Assembly (NCBI GenBank): GCA_029379385.1
Contig: CM055613.1
Span: 21,673,652 to 21,737,651 of the forward strand
Direction of reading: 5' to 3'
From: Quillaja saponaria
Lineage: Eukaryota; Streptophyta; Magnoliopsida; Fabales; Quillajaceae
DNA length: 64,000 bases
In this document: in pieces, positions 9,257 to 19,193 of the stretch
Layout: each line of letters starts with the position of its first letter
Position numbering within the stretch: position 1 is the first letter of the stretch
Program-made: the position numbers and the translations under genes
Notes under the pieces: generated by a model
What the model was told of the DNA's origin: nothing
What the model saw: the letters and a program-made list of their open reading frames with translations, nothing else
The model's database searches: none

Positions 9257-11165
9257 TTAGGATCCCTGCAAAAACTCTCTAGTTAGAAAGTCAGGCAAAG
9301 AATTAGATTCTCGTTTAATAAATTCTATATCAAATTCAAAAACAGAAAGGATTCCTTGCCATCTAGCAAATATTTGTTTAGATGCTATATTTTTAACATC
9401 TTTAAGAAGGATATCCTTAGCAGATTTGCAATCTATTCTTAATAAGAATTTTTTATTTAACAGGTCAGATTCAAACTTAGCGATGCACATGACAATTGAT
9501 AATATCTCTTTTTTTAAAGTAGAATAATTTTGTTGTGCACCCTTCCAAGTTCCTGAAGTAAATCTAACCAACTGCTCTTTATTAGCAATTTTTTGTTTAA
9601 GTATTCCTCCATATCCTATCTTGGAAGCATCTGTTTCGACTATTTTAAATACATCTGGATGAGGAATACAGAGATATGAGAGTTCTTTAACTCTTTATTT
9701 TATCCTCTTAACTGCTTCTATAAATTCATTATTCCATTCTGGAAGATTCTTTTTTAGTCGTGTAAATAATAATTTGTAATCTAAGGCTAAATCCTTGTAA
9801 AATTCACCTACATAATTTAGACTTCCTAAGAATCTCTGCAATTGTTGTTTTTCCCTTATCTCATTAGGGAATTTATTAGCAAATTGTATGACTCTATCAA
9901 TTAGTATAATAGAACCTCTATGAATATTATGTCCTAAAAAACAAATAGCAGTTTGAAATATTTTTTACCTTCTTTGCAGAAACTGCTAATCCCGCATTCA
10001 TGACAGTATTCAAGAATATATTGAGATGTTTAAAACGTTTCTCAATAGAAAGAGAAAAAACTAAAACATCTTTAATATAAACAATTATAAATTCATGATA
10101 AGATTTAAAAATATCATTCATAATGTTTTGAAATTCAGATGGAGCATTTTTTTTTTACCGAATGGCATAACCTTCCATTCATAATGTCGGAAAGGTACGA
10201 TGAAGGCAGTTTTGTACCTATCTTGCTCGGCTATTTGAATTTGCCAATATCCTGATTTCATATCAAATTTGGAGAATATCTTAGCATCATAAAGTCTATT
10301 TAACAAATGCTTTTTATTAGGGATTGGATACCTGATCCATCTAAGAGCTTTATTCAGAGGTTTGTAATTAATTACTAGCCTCGGGACTCCTCTTTCTAAT
10401 TCTACGGCATTTTCTACATAAAATGCTGGGCAACTCTAAGGATTGTAACTTTTTCTTATTAATCCCTTTTTTAGTAATTCTTCAATTTCTGCCTTGCAAA
10501 TTTCTAAATGTCTAGGACCCATAGCTATTGGCCTAGCCTTAGTGGGTATTTGTTTTTATGAGAAATCTGGTTCATAAGGCAATTCTATAATATATTGTTT
10601 TCTATTCCAAAAAGCATTAGGAATCTCTGCACATATTGTTTGTTCAATTTTATGTTGAAATTTATTAATTTCATTTTGAAGCTTTGGAGATTTCAATTGT
10701 TGTTCAATTCTCTTATACTCTATCTCTTCCTTTAGAGACATAAGAAATTTTTCTTTTCTTTTAATAGTATCTCTCATAAGATTGATTTCATACATTCGTG
10801 GTTCTTCAACAAATTCAAATTTAATCTGTCTTACCTTTATTATAGTTTCTACTCCTGATTCGTCTATTTTAGAAATAGGGAATAACATGTGTAAAAAATA
10901 GTTTCCTAGAATCACTCCCTCTGCTAGGCCCTTGACTAAAATAAAGGGTACAAGAAAACATACCTTGTTATTATAGACTGCCGCATTAGATAATTTGTAG
11001 TCTATAATTAGACGATTTCCATCCGTAGCATGGAGTATTTGTGTAGTTTTCTGAAAGTACTTGGATGGGACTAGTCCTTCATTGATGCAATTCAAATATG
11101 CTCCTGAATCTATTAAGGCAACAGACTGAAAGCTGAATTCATTATTTACAACTATGGTTATCTTA
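9257..11165 (-). pseudogene. Copy A protease, reverse transcriptase and RNase H
   Basis: Polymerase part of ORF1, which would copy pregenomic RNA into DNA. Reading from high to low: aspartic protease with the LIDSGA active-site motif near 11,115-11,135 and VILGNYFLHMLFP downstream; a basic and glutamine-rich linker; the reverse transcriptase, with FSKFDMKSGYWQI at about 10,240-10,280; the polymerase box at 10,068-10,079, which reads YIKD where copies C and D have YIDD; then RNase H to the stop at 9,257. Open pieces are 10,556-11,095, 10,118-10,306, 9,927-10,121 and 9,257-9,571, with stops and shifts between. The loss of one catalytic aspartate adds to the frame breaks in making this copy inactive. 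Confidence 0.8.
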
Positions 11166-11769
11166 GTGAACTATTTTTGTGTTATAACTAAGTCTACAGC
11201 ACAGATCCATCCCTCTGGATTATTAAGGATGTTTACAGTTCCTTCTTCAGGTTCCTAGATTATTATATCTTTTCAAGGTTCTGGATTTTTTGTTTCTTTT
11301 GATGATTATATAAGATCTTGGAACTGATCTTTATCTGATTCTTCAAGATTAGAAACTCTCTATTTTAGAGTTCTTACTTCTTCTTTTATTTCATTAATTT
11401 CTGATTTTAAATCAGCAATAGTTGGTTCTTTTGATGAAGAGTTAACAGTTTTTACCCTTTCTATAATATTTTTAAAGGAATAAGAATCATCTTTTATACT
11501 TCCTTTTATAACTGAACTTTTACCCTTGTTATATGAATATAGTTTTCTAATTGTATTCTTCTTTCTTCAGGGTCTGTTATTTTAACACTTAAGTCTAAAA
11601 TCAAACTTTCTTCTTTTGACAAGACATTTATACTAAGATTATTTAATCCTATAGTTTTTAGGATACATTCGTCACAATCATTATCTGAACAACATTTTGA
11701 TTTTTCAAATAATTCTAACTCAGAGTAATAATCATTTTCTGACTTTTCTATACTGGAGACTGAATTATA
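11166..11769 (-). pseudogene. Copy A linker between coat protein and protease
   Basis: Part of ORF1 shared with copies C and D. It contains a cysteine cluster CCSDNDCDEC at about 11,664-11,700 and then a charged helical stretch (IADLKSEINEIKEEVRTLK type) around 11,360-11,430 that looks like a coiled coil. Stops interrupt it. Its role is unknown; a coiled coil could mediate assembly or virion association, as in other caulimovirids, but that is inference. Confidence 0.55.
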
Positions 11770-12812
11770 CTACTCTATTATAAAAGCATTCAAATGTTCC
11801 TTTTCTTCGTCAAAGTCTTCTAATAAGATTTGACATAAGGATTTCTTTAAACCTTCATCAATCTGAAGTGCATTTATTTTCTTTTTAACTCTGCATTTAT
11901 TTTGAAAATGACCTGGTCTTCCACACTTATAACAAATAGGAACCTTTTTGTAATTAGCTTCCTTGACTAAAGGTTTCTTACTGGATTCATAATAACTAGT
12001 CTTTGACTTTTCATTCTTTTTAAATTGTTTTCTCTTGTAAGGTTTATTAGAGAATTTCTTTTGAAATTTATGAGTCTTTTTAGACTGCTTAAATTGACTA
12101 CTTGTTGGATATCCAAATTGTTCACAAAAATTTCCTAAAGCTCTTTTCCCACTTAATTTCTCTTTGTCAATTTGTCGTTTTAGCCTAATATCATTACATA
12201 ATGATATTCCTTCTAACACTACTTTTGAAGCTAACTCTCCCTAAGTATAGCTACTGTATGGTATATTACCACCATGCTTATCTTTTAGTTTATTTCTAAT
12301 TTTATCAGCAAACAGAGTTGGGAGACCTGCTAAAAACTTTTCTTTTCAAAAGTCAGCTTGACTGTCTGGTCTTTGATAAACTCTAGATAAAAACACATCT
12401 TTATACCACTGGAAGTGAGATAGATCTGGACACCTAAGATTAATCAGTTGTTTGTGTGATCTATCTAACCTAAGCATATTAGCTCCAACAAAGTGGTTTA
12501 TAATTGTATAGATTAATGTGTTAACTATATCAGTTATTAGATTTCCATTTTCCTGTTTCACAGAATTTAAGATCTCTTGTTTAGAGATATCTGACAGGTG
12601 AAAATCCTACCATCCTAACAATTGTCCTATAAACCCACTGATTATGGCTAAAGCTATTTCCTTGTCAATATTACCATTGGACCTACATGCTACATCATAC
12701 ATTAGCATGTGTTTTGTTGTTTGGAGGATTTGGTATTCTGCCAGTCCATCAATGTTCCATTCAACTATGGACTTACCATCAAACTGGACCCTATATATTA
12801 GGACTACATTCA
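11770..12812 (-). pseudogene. Copy A coat protein with zinc knuckle
   Basis: Coat-protein part of ORF1. The open stretch 11,770-12,219 ends in a lysine-rich region and a complete CX2CX4HX4C knuckle, CYKCGRPGHFQNKC, near 11,890-11,940, diagnostic of reverse-transcribing virus coat proteins. The upstream pieces 12,346-12,561 and 12,607-12,813 match the coat N-terminal halves of copies B and D. Stops and a frameshift near 12,345 break it. At about 12,795 the coat sequence jumps directly into movement-protein sequence, so the true N-terminal part of the coat region and the C-terminal part of the movement protein have been deleted. Confidence 0.8.
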
Positions 12813-13427
12813 TTTGGGGCCATAGTATTCATTACCTTGTAATAAATCCTATATATTAGGACTACATTTTCAGATCCTGGTAACACATCAAAACCATGAG
12901 ACTAAATAATTAAGTTAATGCATTCATTATGTTTTGATCAGTTAAGGATATTGAAAAATTAGGATAACAGCTAAAGAAGATAGGACCATCACAAAGACTT
13001 GATTCTGTACACCCTAATAAGGAGTCTGAAAACTTATTATGCCTTGTGTCCCTAACACATATAAGGGCAGAAGTATTTAATCCAAATCAAGTTAAAGGTT
13101 TTAACGCCACATGAACCATCCTTATATGAAGATATTTAATTTCTTCTTATGTTCTTCTATTAATTTAGAAGAGAAGAGTTTGAATGTATCTTGTCCTTCC
13201 TTTAGGAGAATTGACTCTTCCATGGTTTTAATTATATAGTCTTGTTTTAGACTAAAACTACATTTCCTATAAATTTGTCTATCAGAAGTTTGAGGAAGAT
13301 TCCAGTTTTGAAGTTCTTTTTCTATATTTTCTACAAGAATAACTTCTTTATTATTCCTAGACAAGTTATCAGAACTAGAACCAGAAGAATTAATAGAGTT
13401 TGAGAATCTCCTTAAAATACCAGCCAT
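12813..13427 (-). pseudogene. Copy A movement protein, N-terminal part
   Basis: ORF1 start at the ATG at 13,425-13,427. The 13,122-13,427 open stretch encodes the N-terminal region, and downstream pieces match the 30K-type movement core of copy B (LGCIESSLCDG and LTLNIQSHGF type motifs), which would enlarge plasmodesmata for cell-to-cell spread. A frameshift follows 13,122. The 3' half is lost, and a stretch of about 30 bases near the breakpoint (12,790-12,865) is repeated in part, suggesting an imprecise rejoining. Confidence 0.7.
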
Positions 13428-13613
13428 TTTATCTTCTAGTCAAAGGGGCAAACTGTCAAAGGACTTACTCAACCCTCAACGTCCTTCACTCAACGGACTA
13501 CACGGGTTATCAGATGCCTCGACTTCGTTTCCTGGGTTTAACTCCTCGACTTTGAAGATTAATGAGCTGATAATTTAAGACTATTATGACACTCTACCAA
13601 CCTTTAAGGTTAA

Positions 13614-13627
13614 TGGCTCTGATACCA
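13614..13627 (-). other. Copy A primer-binding site for initiator Met tRNA
   Basis: Minus strand reads TGGTATCAGAGCCA, the standard caulimovirid and plant LTR-element complement of the initiator Met-tRNA 3' end. The leader to the ORF1 ATG is about 190 bases. Confidence 0.9.
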
Positions 13628-13690
13628 TAAGGGGAAGCTAGCGCATAAATAAAAAATACACTAGAGTAGAAGAACACTTACATTATTATC
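13628..13690 (-). repeat. Second terminal-repeat remnant of copy A
   Basis: The sequence from GCGCATAAATAAAAAATACAC to GAAGAACACTTACATTA repeats the outer end of copy A at 7,522-7,628, with an internal deletion. Both ends of A share a private deletion of about 45 bases relative to copy B, so they derive from one source sequence. Confidence 0.6.
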
Positions 13691-15181
13691 ACTATTGGAC
13701 AACCTACAATCCTTACACATCAAAATACCACCCTAAGAGCCCGCTTAGATATATTAAATAGACTTGGTAAAAGATGTGCATTCATAGTCTCACTCAAAGA
13801 TTCATGCCAAAAAATCACCATAGCAACTCAGTCTACCATATCCATATCATGATCGACTATCTCACTATGAATAAAGTAGTTGTCCTAAAAGAGATCCTTC
13901 TCCATGATCTCCTGATCTTGCTTCTGCTCCCAAACTGGCTCTAACAAAGTCTCCACCATTAGTCTACACTGCTGCTCCTCCTCTACTATCTCCTCAATCA
14001 CAACTCCACTTCTTGGATTTTGTTGCTTTGGTATAACCACAACATCCTCCATCAGGTAGTCCTCCACAATAGGACAAGTGTAGATATACTCACCCGATAG
14101 TCATTTTCCATGACTATGTTTGAGCAAAGGAGACAACTTGTTTACTGCAGACTTTTGCTTAGGGACATCTTCAAAAATAAGTATATTTCTTTTTTATTGA
14201 TTTTGTAGATTGGTGTCATGGGCTGCCAACACTTAGCATTTCTTATGGACATTTTCAATTATTATTGCACCTTAAGTAGCAATCAATTTGGAAATATTAG
14301 TCACATGCATCTGACAATTTTAATAGTATATCTCCTGCTTTTATTCACATTATTTCCATGTCCATTAAAGACAACTTCCGCAATTACCACAAACTAAGTC
14401 TATGTATCCTTGGCTAATATTGCCCTTGCTGTCTCTTTAATACTTTTTCCTCTTAGAAGTAACCATGGTTACTCTGCTCTTGCAGGTTGTCTTGCTACAA
14501 TGAAAAGTTGCCATGTACCTTTAGAGAACATGATTCTCTCACTGTTTCATATAGATGAGAGAAACCAAGTTACCTTTTAATACTGGGGAGATGATGTTGC
14601 AGGAATTTCCATTTTAGTTAGTTTCTGCATTCACCACTCTGTGTTCCCCTTTATCAGAATGATGTTAGTATTGTATGTCAGGGAAACAGCTGGAAAGATG
14701 TATTCTTAGTTTATTACATTGAACTGTAACTTATCTCATTTTATAACTCATCGGAGTTTTAGTAATCTTTTGTCTTGGCCTTCCTAGCTAGTTCTTTTAT
14801 GTAAGATTCTTGTACCGGATTGATGAACTACTGTTTATCATTACAAAGGTAAATACAAAAAGTACAGATGTGTAAGACTCGACACCACATCCATTTTAAT
14901 TTTGGCAGATATACTTGTAATTAAGTTTGCTTATTAAATTGCTTATGGACCATGATTTCATCTTAAATAATTGCTGAAGGCATTGTTCTGAACATTTCAT
15001 TCTAACCCTGCATGCAAATCATTAATTTCTCGTGACTATGACTGAGCATATGAGTGTTATAATATACAAATGATAATTCACCATCTCATGTAAGTATATG
15101 TTGATTGCCGTAATTGAATGTAAGCAAACATTTGCCAAGAAAACAATTTTGCCAAGATAAACGTCACACTTGGGAAATTTG
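13691..15181. other. Unassigned region with a short minus-strand open frame
   Basis: No element or gene was recognised. A 60-codon minus-strand frame at 13,885-14,067 is rich in glutamate and hydrophobic residues and reads on with stops in both directions, like an exon fragment of an unknown protein. Around 14,690-14,850 the DNA resembles a plant 3' UTR (T-rich, TTTTATGTAAG), but no adjoining coding sequence was identified. It may include flanking host DNA displaced by copy A. Confidence 0.3.
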
Positions 15182-15572
15182 TGTTGGAATTTGAGAATAA
15201 TTCATAATTTTTTGGATACATTTGTATAACATGGAAATATAAGGTATATGAACAATAATAAAATCAAGTGTATCTAGTTATGTGTGGTGAATGTATCTAA
15301 TGAGGTATATGGTGGTGCTTGAGTCCAGTGAATGTAATTAGTGTTAAAAAGAATTCTAGATTTCATAAGTGAGTCTTCGTCTTTGATATGTATATCAAGA
15401 ATAAAAAATATAAGCCTCCTTATTACATATTGAGAATTTTTAACATTATCTCATGTAGGAGTTATGTGATACATCCATAGTTATCAAATAAATAATGCGC
15501 TATCATATATATACACGTTATTCTTATATAAGTAGTGTTTTTGTTGTGTGCTCCCCTTAAATTAATTCTACA
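15182..15572 (+). repeat. Isolated copia-like LTR, candidate
   Basis: It begins TGTTGGAATTTGAG, a common Ty1/copia LTR start, and ends TTCTACA. It is followed directly by AAGGTATC.TCATGTTAGG, which resembles a degraded TGGTATCAGAGC primer site. A TATA-like CTTATATAAG lies near 15,515-15,524. No coding region or second LTR is nearby, so it would be a truncated or solo remnant. Confidence 0.5.
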
Positions 15573-15766
15573 AGGTATCGTCATGTTAGGTTTGTATCCT
15601 GGTCCTACCCCAGTTTTTGATCATAAAGTATCCTTTTTAAAGTCTCCATGTATTTAAAAATTTTCAAATGCTCCCTTCCTCCGTATTATTCTCCTTTCAT
15701 AAATTTGATATCATGTAATTAGCAAATGTTTCTTTCCTCTTCATTCAAAAATTTATATTAGAGGGC

Positions 15767-15862
15767 TAACAAGTGCCTACCAAAAATTATATTGGAGGCT
15801 ACTAAGTGCCTATCAAAAAAATCATATTTGGTAGCAACTAAATGCCAATCACGATAATGTAA
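15767..15862. repeat. Three imperfect ~38-bp tandem units
   Basis: Three successive units share AAGTGCCTA(C/T)CAAAAA and a following ATTGG(A/T)(G)GC-ACTAA. Divergence between units is modest. No function is apparent. Confidence 0.55.
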
Positions 15863-15879
15863 GAACTATACGAGGGAGA

Positions 15880-17160
15880 TCAATATCCCCGTCACTACAA
15901 AAAATTATCACATTTGTGTCTACAATATTGCAAATGCAAACAGAACAAATGCATATATTACTTATCTGCATCTAGAATCCTATGCTCTGTGTTTGCATAT
16001 CCTCAGACACCGATAATTATTTAAAAAAATATTATACCTTGACGCTAATACCCTCAAAGCAGAAGCAGAAACTAAATAATTTTCACACCATATTCCGCCA
16101 ATGTATCTATCTTTGTGTTTCTTTTATATGCGTTTACCGTTAGCAAATGGCTATAGAAATAAAAAAAAAATTAAAAAAACTTAAAAAAATTAATTTTATC
16201 CACGTCGACCACTTATATAATATTTGCTTCTACACACAAATACTTTTCCCCAAATTAAAACCTACATTGCACATTTTTTCTTCCTTCTTTTTCTTTCATG
16301 CTTTGCAACTTGAGCTCCCAATGCAACTTGATCTTCTCGCCGCCCTACTCACTGTCGAGGGAGTGTCTGTCCACCGTCATGGTTGTTGCCAGTGCAGTCT
16401 ATCTCCTTGTTCAGCTTTTCTACCCAGGTACGTTTCCTTTATCAGATACTCCTTGCTCAGCTTCTCTTTTCTTTATTTCTCTGATATTTGTGTAAATCAA
16501 AGAACAAATTTATAGTTAGCTGTTGATTTTCTTGAATGCTCTAATCAAGCTTTGCTCTTCCTTAGTTTATTTTGGAATGCTTGTTGTGTATTAAATTGTG
16601 CTTAGCATTACCCAACTTGAAAGTTATTTTATCAACTGTCAGTCGAAGATATAATGGGGTTATAAAGAATTGAAGCTCAGGCTTAGAACCCTTAAAAATA
16701 TTGTGAAGCTTCTGCCAAGGTGAAGGCTTTGCTAGTTATGCAAAGTTTAATCCATATACCATCAGATTTTCAGAACCTCTCTTTAATCTCACTATCCTCT
16801 GTAATCAAAGCAAAACATAAACAAAAACTCAAATTATACAGCCAGAAATACATGAAAAACAAAAACTCAAATTTTACTGCCAGAAATACATGAAAACAAA
16901 AGATAGCGAATGGGTTTGATGAATAGATAAAAGGGTCACAAAGTGGCATATGGGTTTGGATAAAAATTGTTTCTTGACATGTATATTGTATTGGTATATA
17001 ATGGGCAATTAAAAAAAAAAAAGAAGTTGGTAGATCTAAGAATTGGGGAACATTATAACATCCAAATGAAAAAAAGCTTCACCTTCTAAATAGAACAAAA
17101 GAAATCAAATACCTTGGCTATGACTAATACAGCTGAGCTTCTGCTTATCGTTTGTATTGA
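15880..17160. other. Unassigned spacer
   Basis: A 122-codon plus-strand frame at 16,147-16,515 begins with a poly-lysine run from an A-tract and has no recognisable domain; I do not accept it as a gene. CACTACAAAAAATT at 15,893 resembles a CACTA-element terminus, but no matching inverted end was found. Confidence 0.3.
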
Positions 17161-17163
17161 ATG

Positions 17164-17488
17164 TGATGGGGATAAATTACAATTACACGAGAGTTTATTA
17201 TTTTATGTTATTACTTATTTTATTTATTTATTAAGTAAAACTAGAATTTAGGGATTTATCATTAGTACTTATTATTATGTTTTTAGCTTTTATGTTATTT
17301 ACATTTTTATTTTAGGATTTTATGTAAAACCTATAGAAAGGCTTAGTATGCACTTGTATGAAGTTTGCAAGTTTCCCAACCCTAGTTTCCACTAATACCC
17401 CATCCCTTTCTTGCTTTCCTATCAATTCCTCCTCTTATCTCCCTCATTCTCCTCCTAATTTCCAAATTTCCCCTATGGTCCTACATCA
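17164..17488 (+). repeat. Isolated LTR with TGATG...CATCA ends
   Basis: A 325-bp block starts TGATGGGG and ends CCTACATCA, so its ends are 5-bp inverted repeats beginning TG and ending CA. It is followed after 5 bases by a primer-site-like sequence. This geometry fits the 5' LTR of a retrotransposon. No partner LTR lies in the window and no polyprotein is recognisable downstream. Confidence 0.6.
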
Positions 17489-17493
17489 AATTT

Positions 17494-17507
17494 TGGTATC
17501 AAGAGCC
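17494..17507 (+). other. Primer-binding-site-like sequence
   Basis: TGGTATCAAGAGCC, one base longer than the initiator Met-tRNA complement TGGTATCAGAGCC. It lies 5 bases after the LTR end. Confidence 0.55.
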
Positions 17508-18917
17508 TAAACCTTGATTCTTGTGCCAAATACCCCTCTGATTTCAAATAAATTTTTTTCAAAATGTATAGTTTTTTCTCAAAACTTGTGCCTAGAAAAA
17601 AAATTATCTAAATCAAAATCTGAGATAACCATCATGATTGCCGTAAATAGACAAGTGTAGTGTCATGAAAAATGGCAGAAAAGGACACAATGCCATAGTC
17701 ACGCGTGGATTGAAGGTGGCTATACACGCCACCATATTTTACATGCACCATCACGTGTCATAGCCACGCTAGCCCTTTTTCCACATGTCATCAGCTAAAG
17801 TCCATGTTAGAAGCCATGTCATCATGCCACATCAGCTGCCAAGTTAACAAACACAACATCACACTGCCATATCACTACCACGTGTGCATAGTTGACCAGA
17901 CCGGTTCAGTAACTTTGACCGGTCTGGTTCGGCTCATTTTAGACTTTTTTTAGCCAGTTGAACTAGTTCCTAAGACTTTTAGGTCTTCTAATTTTGATTT
18001 TGAGATATGTTTTGAAATTCTACCTCAAAATGCAGAAATTTGTATTGCTTTCTTACTTTCACTATTTATTTTATTATGCTTTTAGAATTTTTTTTTTTAC
18101 CTTCTTAGGTTGTTTTATTTAAATTTCTATTGAGAAAAAAGAGAAGAAAAAAAAAAGGAAAAAAAAAAAAAAAAAAAGAGAAGAAAAGAAATGAGAGAAG
18201 AAAGAAAGTAAGAAAATCATGGCCTGACATCATGAACTATCCTATTGTGTCTATTCACGTAGATCTAAACGTATTATTGTAGGACATATTGATGAGCTTT
18301 TGAAATTTTTTCCATATTTTACTGTTGAATGTACTACAATTCAATTTTGTAATGGCACTTAATTTTGAATTGTTGAAATATTAGAAAATATCCCCATACA
18401 CTTTTCTAAGTACATCTAGGGTTCCTATTTCCATAGAGTTGCCATTGTCCTATCTTGACTTTGGACCCTATATTTTAGTAGATTTTACCTATTTTTCTTG
18501 TTCTATCCAAACCTCCTACATTTGAACCTATAGAGATCACTTATATGGTAACACATAACAAAAAATTTGATGAGCTTAATGCTACACTAGGTAAGGTGTT
18601 TGCAATCTTAGGTCCCGACCTTGATGAACTTGAGTCAGTTATAGTTGAGATAAACAATCAAATACAGGAACAAAGTTTCATTTCGAGGGGCCTTTTTGTA
18701 AGTATCTAACATTAATTATTTAGTAAATAGAGTACTAATAAATTAAATTGATAGACAAAAGATAATAATTGAAATTAAAAAAATACATTTTCAATTAAAT
18801 TATATTTATTAGTGTTATAGGTTAACGAACATAAAAATTATGTTCTTACTAATTTTTATTGACTAATGGTCTATCATAATGAACATATATTAATTATTAA
18901 TTTTCTTCCATTATTTT
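17508..18917. other. Unassigned DNA after the isolated LTR
   Basis: This should be the internal part of the element starting at 17,164, but stops are frequent and no gag or pol motif is visible. A purine/poly-A tract occupies about 18,133-18,215. The last 200 bases are AT-rich and may be the decayed outer part of the next LTR. Confidence 0.3.
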
Positions 18918-19133
18918 AAAATAAGTGTTTAGTTAGGATAAAAGGGATAAGAGATATATATATAGTTTTATATATTGTAGGATAAACCACACCCACACAT
19001 TTCAACTTTAGACTTTGACTTGGAGTTTTCTTTGTTTTTTTATTCCATTCTCTTTTCTCCTCCCACTTGGACTGAAAGTCTGCCTTGCAAAGCTCCACCA
19101 CCTAACATTTTTTCCCTTGTTCTTTCCTTGGCT
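18918..19133 (+). repeat. 5' LTR fragment of a Ty3 chromovirus
   Basis: About 215 bases matching 22,549-22,780 at most positions, with the shared GTGTTTAGTTAGGATAAAAG, ATATAGTTTTATATATTGTAG and CTCCTCCCACTT. The matching part ends at CCTTGG (19,133), after which protease-side sequence follows within about 60 bases. The LTR tail, primer site and gag have therefore been deleted. Confidence 0.75.
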
Positions 19134-19193
19134 AGAGTTTCATCATCAACGGGTAGGTGTTAGGCTCGGGTCAATACTTTGACAACTTAGGAT

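Larger units (their letters stand above)
7522..13690 (-). mobile_element. Endogenous florendovirus-like copy A, near full length
   Basis: A minus-strand endogenous caulimovirid. In its own reading direction it has a terminal-repeat remnant (13,690-13,628), a Met-tRNA primer site (13,627-13,614), a leader, movement protein, coat protein, protease, reverse transcriptase, RNase H, ORF2 and the regulatory region with TATA-like box and polyadenylation signal (8,135-7,522). The movement/coat junction carries a large deletion near 12,815. All coding parts have stops or frameshifts, and the polymerase active site is mutated. The left end lies in an exon of the PHOX-like gene; on the right, unassigned DNA follows with no recognisable PHOX tail. 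Gene order and the ORF1/ORF2 split fit florendoviruses, a genus known only from plant genomes; the genus assignment is inference. Confidence 0.8.

Noticed and set aside
13885..14067. Minus-strand 60-codon frame as a host exon
   Set aside because: Glu-rich and plausible, but no family recognised, no splice sites fixed, and stops on both sides; kept only as an unassigned note.
15893..15910. CACTACAAAAAATT as the end of a CACTA transposon
   Set aside because: No inverted TTTTTTGTAGTG partner, target duplication or transposase was found within several kilobases.
16147..16515. 122-codon plus-strand frame as a small gene
   Set aside because: It starts in an A-tract giving poly-lysine, has no recognisable domain and no gene context.
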